From contig WPIO01000549.1 of NCBI GenBank assembly GCA_009760855.2, forward strand, positions 1-27,646: a DNA stretch of 27,646 nucleotides, in the 5' to 3' direction. Shown in pieces: positions 1 to 9,462 of the stretch. The stretch is from Cristatella mucedo (lineage: Eukaryota; Bryozoa; Phylactolaemata; Cristatellidae). The translations under genes and the position numbers were made by a program. Within the stretch, counting starts at the first letter, position 1, and the number at the start of each line of letters is the position of its first letter. The notes beneath the pieces are model-generated. The model saw only the letters and a program-made list of their open reading frames with translations. It ran no database searches and had not been told where the DNA came from.

Positions 1-870
1 ATGCTATTGTGCGACCTACCCCACGTGCTCGTAATTTAGGTGTGGTGTTCGACAAATGAAAAAAAAAAAAAAGCTTCATTCAGAAGACTGCCTCTACAGC
101 TAGCCATCACATCCGATCCCTATCCAAGATTAGAAGCTGTCTTTCACAGTGGCTTGTAAAAAAATTTAACTAGCTCTTTATTTCTGTCTCGGCTTGATTA
201 TTGTAATTCCTTTTTAGCTGGGCTGCCAAAGAAAGTTATTATGCCACTGCAGCAGACTATGAATATGGCTGCAAGGCTGGTCTTCAAGTCCCAGCGGTTT
301 GAGAACGTGTCACCTCTGCTGAAAAGAGCTAGGATGGTTGCCGGTTTGAGCAACGGATACAGAGCAAAGTTCTTACGCTGACCCAGAAGGCCCGCCACGG
401 CTTGGCTCCTTCACACCTAGCTAAGCTGCTTCATCAGTTTCAGCCTGTTCGCGCCCTCAGGTCCTGTGTGGACAATAAATTAGCTGTCCCATTCCTCCGC
501 TAAGAGAGTGGATGACAGAAGTTGAGAGCTCTGCAGGTCCGTAGAACAGGTGGAACTCGCATTCCCATTGCTTACGCAAGACGGACAACTACCTTCTGCG
601 GCCTGAATGATATCGGGGGCTCATGCTTTTCTCCAGTCCTGAGCTGTCCTTCTATGCACTCACGACCTCGAGATGCTCTCCTGACTCTGCTATGCTTTCA
701 CATTTTATTGTGATGCCTTGAGTCAAAGTCTGACTTGCGCCTACCAGACGCAATGCGTAGACTGTAACGGAAAGCCGAGTCAAGCCCATGCGAGACGAGG
801 CGCCTGTGCCAAACTCTCCTGCACGATAACGGCCCCGCTAGCAGTCTTTGATGATTTTGCGGAAGTTACG
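1..870 (+). mobile_element. Degenerate non-LTR retrotransposon, 3' part (LINE family B, copy 1)
   Basis: The translation contains pieces of the C-terminal part of a CR1/L2/Jockey-like ORF2. RARNLGVVFD lies near 30-55, LSRLDYCNSFLAGLPKK near 184-234, then AARLVFK, and HGLAPSHLAKLLHQF near 400-440. The same block order (ARNLGV, SRLDFCNSLLTGLP, ARLVCR, LAYLSDILSHQ) occurs in the better preserved family A element at 20.4-21.9 kb. The frame shifts several times and stops interrupt it, and an A-run at 59-72 breaks it early, so this is a dead copy. The 3' untranslated part from about 600 to 870 matches 9135-9420, sharing CTCTCCTGACTCTGCTATGC and CAAACTCTCCTGC. The 5' end is cut by the window edge. 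The right border is approximate. Confidence 0.7.
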
Positions 871-2276
871 AGACGCGAGCATATGGACCGACTCAGATCG
901 TGCCTTCCCGAAGCAGGGCGCACACGTCACTTTTTAAAGTGACTGTAGAATGAATATACATGCTGAATGTACCGACCCGCGAATGCGGGGGCACTCACTA
1001 GCCCTCATCCTGGCCCTCGAGATTGAGGTCGCAGCCTTTTCGCGGCCAAGGCCAGGTCGACGGCCAGCGAGCCACCATGGTCAACCAGGTGATGTAAAAA
1101 CGGCCCGGCTTTTCTTTGTTTTTTTTTTTTTTTTAGTTGTTGGCGGCGTACCTCGTCAGCGCCCCGGCTACCGAGTGAGGCCCGTACAATTCAGAGTCTT
1201 CTGGAATCTTCTTGTTACTGGGATACTGCGCGGAGGAGGAGGAAAACGTACATTTTCACGTCGGCTCTTAGGAATTTACGTCAAAAGACGGTCAGCTAAT
1301 AAGAGACTCTAAACGGAAGGACGTCGAAAGGAATTAAAGCGGTGATTGGGCGATTCTTCATTTTTAGCTGTACAAAAAATCGCCACCCTCTCTCTCGAAG
1401 AAGAAAAGAACAAGAGTACAAGAAGGAGAAGAAGAAGAAGGAGCCTCTAAACTTCGTCCGCACTCGTGTTTTTTATTGTACTGCTGTCCTCGGTAACAGA
1501 AGTTCAAAGTAAAGTAAGTCCCAGTGACAAGCGCTCGCCTCACTAAACTGATTAAGCTCCCACGTTCTTCCTTGAATTTATCCAGGTAAACATTGTAAAC
1601 GTTCTTGATATTGAGGGGCATTCGGGATCCATTTTGGCATAGTACTTTGTGAGAGCCTGACTCAGCTAATCATAGTTTTTCAGCCTTGCGATCGCACAGT
1701 AAGCCGTGAAAAACCAACTTTTCGATCCGTTTTTTTTCCATTTTTTAAAAATCTGCTTCTCGGAGAATATGGTACACGCTACGATCATTTTTATCTGTGG
1801 TCTGACGTTGATTTAAGCTTTTACCTTTGCCTCTGACAGCTGCGAAAAGACACATCGGAGGTACTTGACTGAGTTACTGACTCATTGTCGAGACCCGTGG
1901 AAAACGTCTTATCAAGGCCTAACTCGATGCGACGCCGTGGTGTAATCGTAAACCTTACTAGGGTCTACCAGCGGCCTTCATTTGATGTCAAAAAACTTGG
2001 TCAGCTGCTAACCACTTCACTTTGCGATAGCGCGCCTTAGTAAACCCAGCTGCCGAATAGGCAATTACAGACGAGGTAGCTCCGTTGAACCTCCTTAGAG
2101 GCTTATGAGGAATGATACAGCATTGAAGTCTCCAATGAGTCGCCACCTCTAGTCGTTATTCCTTACACCACCCGGCAGTATCTTTACACTGGTTTATTCT
2201 CTTTTAGGTGCGCGCAGAGGAAGTCATATGGAGCGGGCAGGTACTATTTTCCACGTTAAGAAGTAGGCGCGTCTTT
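871..2276. other. Intergenic stretch with no supportable gene
   Basis: No conserved protein, RNA gene or intact repeat is recognised. It holds a T-run of 16 at about 1119-1134 and a GAA/GA-rich purine tract at about 1398-1441. The open frames here (85 residues or shorter on the minus strand, 120 on the plus) are low complexity or lack any family signature, and I treat them as chance. Confidence 0.5.
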
Positions 2277-3625
2277 AATAGTAATAATAATAACACTTGA
2301 TAAAGCATCCTCAGAGAACTCAATTTCTTTCTGGGGCTCTTAACATTTGCTGCAAAGAAAACACGATCGAATGATGTGTGTTATCATGCTGGATAAAGTC
2401 CCCAATATGAAATAACATGGTTAAGGGTGTTATGCCCTGGGTCAGCATGCAAGTGTGGTTAGTGGCAGCATGGAACGGTGTGAGCAGGCATAAGCAACAT
2501 AAATGACGAATCACAGGAACCCACTAAATGCTACCATACATATGTGCGTCTTTAACTTCTTTTTAAATATGGTCAAGTCAGGTGATGTCGTGACGGAAGT
2601 CGGAAGTGAGTTCCAAGCTTTGGGAGCATACGAACTAATGGCACGCTCTCCAAGGATTTGAGGTTTATACGAGGTATAGGTAAGCAATTAGTTCCGAAAA
2701 AGCGGGTGTGACGCTTCGCCTGGTGGGTAAGTAGATCTGAGAGGTAGGCTGGAGCCAAAGTATGAAGGGACCAAAGAGTGAGCGTCAAAACCTTGAAGTC
2801 GATGCGTTGCTTGACTGGGAATCAGTGCATGTCGGCGAAAAGGTGCTGTGACAAGGCAACCGCTATGCTCACGACAGACAAGCCTAGCTGCAGAGTTTTG
2901 CACCAGCTGTAAGCCCCCGATTGCACATGCCGTTAGGCCAGAAAGAATGAGTCACAGAAGTCAAATCGGAATATCACCAATCCATAAACCAACTTAGAAT
3001 TTTAAGCGTTAGCCTTCCTTATTTCTGAGTCAGACTTGGTTTCCTCATAACTAGTAAGTTAGATTTATCATCATTTGACTTAAAAAAAATTTGCTGCCCT
3101 CTATGTGCGGATGTCATCCATGCATGCAGCAAGGGATTTGAGAGAACTTGACGAGCTCAAAGGCTGGAACGGATCAAAACAAAAGTATAACTGGGTGTCA
3201 TCCGCATAGAAGCGAAATCCTAGATTGTGCTTGGCAATCGCATTGGCAAAAAAGGGAGAGAGGGAGATTATAAACCGTGAAAAGAACCGGAACTAGCACA
3301 CGGAGCCCTGAGGTACCCCATATTTCAGAGGTACTTCGGATGATCTTTCTCCATTCAGATCAATATTCTGGAGTCCTCCACTGAGATATGACCTAAACCA
3401 TCGCAGAACAGTGGCAGTGATGCCCAGGTGAGATGAGAGGCGCTCAAGGACTTGGCGATCGATAGCATCAAAGGCTGCATAAAAATCGAGCAAAACAAGC
3501 AAACAAACTTGATCCGCGTCAGCATTCCTAAGTGGATCGCCCAACACACCCAAATCGATGAGGACTCTGTGGAGTGATTAGCTCTAAAGCCAGACTGGAG
3601 CTTACTGGCAAAGGCTTTGAAGCTC
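2277..3625 (-). mobile_element. 5'-truncated non-LTR retrotransposon with broken RT (LINE family A, copy 1)
   Basis: Read on the minus strand, this has FQSGFRANHSTES-like sequence near 3555-3600, then a reverse-transcriptase palm segment (LLVLLDFYAAFDAIDR, WFRSYLSG, GVPQGSV) in 3553-3293. The C-terminal and 3' UTR parts run down to a (TAA)n-type tail at 2277-2295. It parallels the better copy at 20411-21945 over its whole length, including the 3' UTR. Frameshifts, and loss of the frame right after GVPQGSV, show it is dead. The family resembles CR1/L2/Jockey-like LINEs, whose copies are usually 5'-truncated and end in a short tandem repeat; the exact clade is not determined. Similarity to copy 3 fades upstream of about 3625, so that border is approximate. 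Confidence 0.85.
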
Positions 3626-4849
3626 CTGGATGGGTTGTCTATGAATGGGCGCCATTCACTCTGGCTACATGCGATTTCTATAGCGGTTGATAGACCGGCC
3701 TCATAATTGCAGAAGCGCAGCCCATCTTGCCGACAAAAGAAGTTGGAAAAAAGCTGATGCCACTTTCTCTGATATATTAATTTCATGCTTACATCCAACA
3801 AGATCCATTTCTTGACGCAAGATTTCGGAAGGTCTGCATTGAACTTGGTGAGACCGAGGTCTCTGATCGGATATTTCAGGTATGCACTTAAGTTGGAACA
3901 TGGATTTCAAATTTTACTCCTCGCCGTCTGACTCGCTGCTTTCTCTTGAAGGTTCCTCCTGAGCGCTCTTCCGAGTGAGGGGAACGATAAGCTCAGGGAA
4001 GCGTGATACTGGGTTGATGGCTCGAGCGATCTGTGGAGACACGTGAGGTCAGGCGGCTTTCTCGCGTCAGCTCGACGCTTTCGTGGGTCGACCACGCAGC
4101 ACGCAGCCTGAGTGGTCAGTCAGTCCGAGATCCCGCCAAATTCTTGAGTTAGCAAATTTGGCGGCTCTTTCTTCTCTCCGCCGGAGATCCTGCCAGCAAA
4201 AACGCCAGAATTTGATAAATTAGTAAAAAAAACTAAGTAGCACATCGCAGAATAACAAGAGATTCTTTCTAGCGGGCGGCAATTGACACCTTACTTTCAC
4301 GAGGTCTCTTGCAGTTTGCTCTTGTGAAAGGAAGTACCCAGACTTTGTCTTGAGCCCTGCCGGGCATGCCGAAGTATGCTGTATAAGCCTCGATTATCAC
4401 TTTGACGGAATACTTGGTCACTTCAAATAGTGTCCACTTGTGTAGCTGAGTGCAAGCAGCCTATTGATGGACCATGTCAATCAAATTCGGCTATTTAATA
4501 TCTCTTGCTCTTCAATAGAAGCAACTAAAATGTTTCATTGAGGAAACTGAACTTGTACTCTTCTGTGGGTGTAGTATGCCCCGCTTAGCTATTATTGATT
4601 CGGGCGGTTGCACAGTACGAAGTATATGTGCGAACCTTCGGTCCGAACCGTAGCTGACAGCTAAGACGGATAAGTTCGCAATGCCATTTTCCTGACCTTA
4701 GAAAATTCTTTGCTTAACATAAACTACCTTCTCCTTATTTTATGCATAAGGCCGATTTATAGCCCTTTGATTTGAGCAGCTGCCTTTTAATTTTCGCTTA
4801 ATATAGGGCCCTCTTTACGTTCTCGGACGAGGATAAAGTATATCGGCGG
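3626..4849. other. Stretch with no supportable gene
   Basis: The minus-strand frame at 3801-3355 runs from this stretch into the LINE RT but shows no RT-like sequence upstream of 3625. It may be older flanking DNA or a diverged LINE 5' part. No other protein, RNA or repeat family is recognised. Confidence 0.4.
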
Positions 4850-4961
4850 TCGAGGCAGCAGCGACTTCGGGGCAGTAGTGACGGTGAGGCAGCAGTGACG
4901 TCAAGGAAGCAGTGACGTCGAGGCAGCAGTGACGTCGAGGCTGCAGTGACGTCGAGGCAGC
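4850..4961 (+). repeat. 17-bp minisatellite with repeated TGACGTC motifs
   Basis: About six to seven tandem copies of a 17-base unit, consensus GTGACGTCGAGGCAGCA, are visible. The last four are nearly identical and the first ones are degraded. Each good copy carries TGACGTC, the core of a CREB/ATF site, and one junction at about 4906-4913 gives a full TGACGTCA palindrome. Short minus-strand frames here merely translate the repeat. Confidence 0.9.
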
Positions 4962-5250
4962 TGAGAAGAAAGCCGCCGCACACGGGGCGATCCGCGCGGT
5001 CCTATCTATGCAGGCCACTGGCGCTGTTGCAGCGACCGAGATCGTACGGTGTGATGGGAGCACACTTTCGCAAACGGCGGCCGGCCTCCGCGGGCTCCCC
5101 TTCTAAATGGTCGCCGCATTCGCTCGTGCTCGGATACCGCTTTAAGGGATTAGGGTGATTTACCTTTGACTCAAGGACAAAAAGCCGAAATCCGTTACCT
5201 GGCGCTTTTGAAAATCGTCGCCTTTTTCCTAAACCCCGCACATTAGTAGC
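4962..5250. other. Spacer with no recognised feature
   Basis: Moderately GC-rich DNA between the minisatellite and a LINE fragment. I see no conserved protein or RNA signature. Both strands have short open frames that overlap each other, as expected by chance in GC-rich DNA. Confidence 0.4.
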
Positions 5251-5660
5251 ACTTATAATAATAATAATAAAGCGCTCGATATAGCGCCCTCATATAACAA
5301 AATCTCTTTCTAGGCACTTCACATTTGATGCAAAGGAAGCACGATCGTATGGTTAGTCGTAGCATGCTCAATAAACAACAAGAATAACTCGGTTAGGGGT
5401 GACATGCACGGGGTCAGTATGCAAGCTCGGTTAGTGGCAGCCTGCACAAAGTCAGCACGCATAAGTACACAAAAGACGAATCACGGGGACCCACTAAATG
5501 CTGCAATAAATAGCTGCGTTTTAAGTTTCTATTTAAATGTAGTCAAGTCAGGAGATGCCGTGATGCAAGTCGGGAGTGAGTTTTAGGCTTTGAGAGCAGA
5601 CGAACAAAATGCACAGTCTCCAAAGGATTTGAGGTTTGACGAGGTATAGGTAAACTACTC
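5251..5660 (-). mobile_element. 3' end fragment of LINE family A (copy 2)
   Basis: This starts at an ATAATAATAATAA tail and matches the 3' UTR and last codons of the copies at 2277 and 20411. Shared landmarks are the block TAGGCACTTCACATTTGATG, the region around GGTTAGGGGTGACATGCAC, and CACAGTCTCCAAAGGATTTG near the C-terminal coding end. Only about 400 bases remain, typical of severe 5' truncation. Confidence 0.85.
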
Positions 5661-6599
5661 GTGAAAAATATGACAACTTTACTTGCCGCGTCTAATGGTC
5701 CATCCCGAGCTGGCCTCTACCCAGAATCCAGCCGAGTTCGCCAATAACCTGAACCTTACTTCTGACCGTTATTAGCGGCCAGTCAGAGCGCGGCCACTTT
5801 GCTATTGCTCCGCTTAATTGTCTACAGCCCATTTAAGCCAACGCCCTACATTCCAGCTACCTACACGCTAGGAATTCGGGCGCGCCTTGGCGGGACATCG
5901 CAGGCACGTTCTGCTAGACCAAAACCTTTGCCTTATCCCTCAGAAATCCTCACTGAACTCGCATCCACGTGTAGGCAGCATGATACCATGGGCTTGGCCG
6001 TTTAGTCTGACGTCCCGTAACCGGGAGGTTTGCGCGAAGCCATTGATGTCATTTGATGATTTTGGGCCTTCATTTCGTATGCACCGAAAGTCTGCAACTT
6101 GCTCTCGGCTTCCGCCCGCACCGGCTTAGCATCCACTGTTCAAACCTCATCTGAATACGCGTGGCACGACACGCTTTGCCATTGGCCAAATGAACTTGCC
6201 TCGCTTGTTCCTGTATGCTTTGCGTGCTTATCTGTGCACGATTCAGCGTGTATTAATAAATAAATATCCCAATAGCCAGCGGCCCCAAGTGCAGGTGTGT
6301 GTGCTCGTCCGTACGCGTCTATTAGTTTTGCGTACAATTCCTCGCTTGTCATCAACTCTCAGCTATCGGTTCTCTTAGAATGACTTGACAGCACATGAGT
6401 ACAAATTTGGTTCTCTTAGGACGCCATGCACACGAATTGACAACTCAATTAAGGCGCTCTGCGCAAGCTCGACCTCGGGCTGCAGCTGCCGAGGGCGTGA
6501 CCGGAACTCCGCACCCACCAGCGGTGCCCAAGTTTTATCAGACCGTTGTCACGTGACGCAGCGTCTTCCGGGGGGCGGTTTCTGACGTGGGACCTACTC
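5661..6599. other. Stretch with no supportable gene
   Basis: Mixed-composition DNA with overlapping short frames on both strands and no recognisable domain. GC and CpG content rises towards the right end, leading into the CpG-rich block. Confidence 0.4.
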
Positions 6600-7735
6600 G
6601 CCGGTTGCGGAGCGGCAGTGAGGTAAAGTAAGCCTTCTTCTTATTTTTCTTGCGCCTCTCGGCTTCTCGCGGCGATAGCTAAGTCGGCAGTGAATGCTGG
6701 TCTAGCAGGCGCGCAGATGTCTCGGCTGATGTCACGCAGACATCCGCCCGCCCGCTCATCCTCGGCCAACTAGCGACGGTTGTCGCGACTGCAGCCAAGG
6801 TTTTACCGTCCGAATGGATAGCTTGGCGGCGACTCCCACACAGAGCCCGGCGCGCTCGCGCCCGGCGGACGCCGGCCTGATTGAGGCTACGCTGCGAGAC
6901 GAGGTCGACGGGTGGTCCAGACACTCCCGCACTCCCGCCCTTGAGCCGGCTCGGCGCGAGCAGGCCGTCGCCTCGAGCCGAGCCGAGCCGGCTCCGGGTC
7001 GCTCGAGCCCAAATCACCCGACTCGGCCGCTGGATTCTGCTCCGCTAGATTCGCCTTGGCTCGCGCGTCCCAGCTATAGCCTTGGCTAAACTTAAGAGCC
7101 TAGTCGGAGCGGAAGTGACTTCGCTGCGAGAGGCACCTGTACGCCGCCCATCCGATGCTGGGGCGCATGCCGCTAGTTCTCGGCTCTCGCGACTCGCGGC
7201 AGAGAACGCCGGTCTCCGAGTTCTCCACCGCCATCCTGCTGCCTGCGAGCCTCTGCACTTCACACTTCATCCTCTCTTTTTGCGAAACGTCGGGATCTTT
7301 CGGCGCTAGCGCCAGCGGGAACTGGATCTGGATTGGGAGGGCGCTAGAGAACTAGTCGCAGAGTCAACCTAAATCTACAGTCGCGACGTCTGCCGACTTC
7401 TGTGCAGTACCGCATGCAAAATACTGGAGCAGCTGATGACTTGGCCTGTGGTTGACGCCAAGGCTTGAAGTCTCGTACGAGATGCCCGGCACCTAAGGAA
7501 GGCGCAAAGGTAGGGGGGCGACGACGGGCGCCTCGCTAGCAGCGCTCGTGCGCTAATTGACGAGGTCGCACCCGACCCGGACCTCAGCAGGAATCTCGAA
7601 ACCACATGTGCCATTACTGGCGGCCGGCTGGAGCCTCAAGGAGGTATCGGGTGGCACCGACGGCATGCGTGACCGTTGACCCGAGTCAATTAACTGCACC
7701 CCATCCCCCACACACGCGCACACCTGAACGAGTTC

Positions 7736-7800
7736 ATGCACGCACGCACGCACGCCCCTACGCACGCACGTGCGCAAACGCGCACTCGCGCAAGCGCAGC
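7736..7800 (+). repeat. Short CGCA-rich simple repeat
   Basis: Repeated GCACGCAC units with interruptions inside the CpG-rich block. The overlapping short reading frames translate this repeat and are not genes. Confidence 0.75.
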
Positions 7801-8253
7801 CGGCCGACTTAAGATAGCCGCGACTGCTATTTCCGGCGCCGGACGGTCGCCTGGCAAGCGAATCTTCGGCGACGGCCGAAGAGCGAAGGAGCGTCTGCCC
7901 GTCGGCCTCGGCCGCAGCGGCCGTCACCTTTAGCCGCTTTAGCTGTTTGAAGAGTTCTCGCTGCGAGCGCTGCCGCCGAGTGAGTAGCAGGAGGAGCTAG
8001 GCTCTGCTGCGCTACGCTAACTCCGGCGATCGCCGCGGCGCCTGATCGACGGGCGGCAGCAGCTTCGCAGGCCGCCGTTACTGGCTGCCTGCCTGCCTGC
8101 GGGAGTGGCTGAGCGCCGTACCGCCGTCACCTCCGGTTGGAGACGCTGCATGCGCCGCCGCCTCTGGCCAGATTAGATCCGCGTTATCGGGTAAACTGCA
8201 GAGCTGCAGCCCTTGAAAACGCCCACCGTCTTAGCTCGGCGCCCGGCGGCTCG

Positions 8254-8287
8254 GCCGCCATCTAAACCGGTGGCGCCCTCTGGTGAC
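8254..8287. promoter_or_regulatory. Adjacent YY1-like and CTCF-like motifs
   Basis: GCCGCCATCT at 8254-8263 is the reverse complement of the YY1 consensus (AAGATGGCGGC) except for its last base. Seven bases later, TGGCGCCCTCTGGTGAC at 8271-8287 closely matches the reverse complement of the CTCF core (GCGCCCCCTGGTGGC). Both factors bind CpG-rich promoters in many bilaterians. The match is by eye, and binding is inferred. Confidence 0.35.
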
Positions 8288-8504
8288 AACTTCTTTTCGC
8301 CTCGACTTTGCCGGAGCCTGCAGTCGGGACTGCACGCTGGGCAGCCGTATGGGCAGCTATGAGAGCCAGTTCAGATCAGGTCGGCGAAGCGATCGGAAGC
8401 GACGCCTTCTTCCAAGGGGCTGAGCAGTGCCCCGGACTGCGGCGACCGCTCCCCTAAGATCTGGCGGTGGGTTCGTATCGCCCTGGCTTCTTAAACATCG
8501 TTTT

Positions 8505-8520
8505 CTCTGTTAGGTGAGTC
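8505..8520 (+). other. Strong 5' splice-donor-like site, possible end of a non-coding first exon
   Basis: GTTAG|GTGAGTC, with the GT at 8514-8515, is close to the animal donor consensus. It sits at the right end of the CpG-rich block. The first certain Dab exon starts with a strong acceptor at 14155-14156 just before the ATG, so a 5' UTR exon must lie upstream and this donor is the best candidate seen. A SINE begins immediately afterwards. The link between the two sites is inference. Confidence 0.3.
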
Positions 8521-8660
8521 GTGATGGCTCACTAGGTAAGGCGGTTGCTTTCACGACCTCGGCCCCGAGGTCGTGGCTTCGATTCCTGCGGTGGGCGATT
8601 CTTTATCGCCACTACAAGCTGTGGTGATAGCCGTAAAGGCTCTTCTGTCATTATACAAAA
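8517..8660 (+). mobile_element. tRNA-derived SINE (copy 1)
   Basis: The head has a pol III A-box-like TGGCTCACTAGG at 8525-8536 and a B-box-like GGCTTCGATTCC at 8575-8586. Between them is a perfect hairpin, CACGACCTCGG/CCGAGGTCGTG (8552-8562 and 8565-8575), with a 2-base loop. The body then reads GTGGGCGATTCTTTATCGCC and CACTACAAGCTGTGGTGATA. The same order of elements recurs at 22285 (+) and 24135-24275 (-). That makes it a dispersed family and not a functional tRNA; no intact acceptor stem is apparent. Confidence 0.75.
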
Positions 8661-8780
8661 AGAGACCGTTTAATCAGCTAGGATTTACTATTTACTTATT
8701 CTGTCGAATTGGTGACCTTTCATGACCAGGCGATCCAAGGGGGGAGAGAGAGGGCTGGAGATTGATCTTGCCTGACGTCA

Positions 8781-9020
8781 TCGATCGTAGTAGCCCTGCA
8801 GACATATCGTAGTAGCACTGCAGACATATCGTAGTAGCGCTGCAGACATATCGTAGGAGCGATGCAGACGTATCGTAGGAGCGATGCAGACATATCGTAG
8901 GAGCGATGCAGACATATCGTAGGAGCGATGCAGACATATCGTAGGAGCGATGCAGACATATCGTAGGAGCGATGCAGACATATCGTAGGAGCGATGCAGA
9001 CATATCGTAGGAGCGATGCA
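8781..9020 (+). repeat. 22-bp minisatellite, about 11 copies
   Basis: Ten full units of GACATATCGTAGGAGCGATGCA (written as GACATATCGTAGG then AGCGATGCA) run from 8801 to 9020, preceded by a partial, diverged unit at 8781-8800. The left units read TAGTAGC(A/G)CTGCA and the right seven are almost identical, pointing to recent expansion at the right side. Each right-hand unit contains ATCG-TAGGAG-CGAT, a small inverted repeat. The unit lacks minus-strand stops in all three frames, so three overlapping open frames of 79-120 codons arise there as artefacts. Confidence 0.95.
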
Positions 9021-9134
9021 GATAGATCGGAGCTTCAGCTTGGCCTGATGGCACTTACCTTCGGGTAGCTGGCAATGGCTAGTTAAGCTCCTTCTTTGTG
9101 CGCATTTTCTTTCCTGTCTTTGTGGCACCGCAGG

Positions 9135-9462
9135 TGGGTCACATCACGTCGAAGCTCCACATCTACGTCACTGCTCGTATATCTGCGAAACGATAATTGC
9201 TCTCCTGCTGCCAACGATGGCTCATCCTTTTCAGCGGTCCTGAGCCACGACTTCGACGCTACTCACTACCTCAACTGCTCTCCTGACTCTGCTATGCTTC
9301 CCACTTTCTCTTTGTTGTGTGAGACGAAGTCTGTTGGCTACCGAATGCGTACCGAAAGCCGGCTAGGCTGCGAGTGTACTATACAAAACTCTCCTGCGTA
9401 ACACCCACTTAGTCTTTATGGCTTTGTGGAGTTACAGACGGAGATACATTACATTACATTAT
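9135..9462 (+). mobile_element. 3' terminal fragment of LINE family B (copy 2)
   Basis: This matches the 3' part of the element at the window start. TCCTGAGCCACGACTTC through CTCTCCTGACTCTGCTATGC (9238-9300) corresponds to about 636-697, and CAAAACTCTCCTGCG near 9386-9400 corresponds to about 809-823. It ends near a pentamer tail (ACATT)n at 9446-9462, typical of LINE 3' ends. The left border is approximate. Confidence 0.6.

Larger units (their letters stand above)
6600..8513. promoter_or_regulatory. CpG-rich block, candidate promoter and first-exon region of the Dab gene
   Basis: By eye this is the most GC- and CpG-dense part of the window, with many CGCG, GCCGCC and CGGCGC strings, especially 6810-7080 and 7790-8290. 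Conserved coding sequence is absent. It lies upstream of, and on the sense side of, the Dab exons, and it contains good donor-like sites at 6623 (GAG|GTAAAG) and 8514 (TAG|GTGAGT). A promoter role is inference. An unrelated minus-strand promoter or simple GC-rich DNA is also possible. CpG counts were not computed. Confidence 0.4.

Noticed and set aside
6679-7927. Several 70-124 codon frames on both strands in the CpG-rich block
   Set aside because: GC-rich DNA has few stops; frames overlap in opposite strands and show no domain or codon pattern.
8517-8600. A functional tRNA gene, suggested by A and B boxes
   Set aside because: No acceptor-stem pairing is apparent, and the same head plus body recurs in other places, so it is a SINE.
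8692-9128. Three overlapping minus-strand frames of 79-120 codons with CIAPTICLHRSYD repeats
   Set aside because: An arithmetic result of a stop-free 22-base minisatellite, not three proteins.
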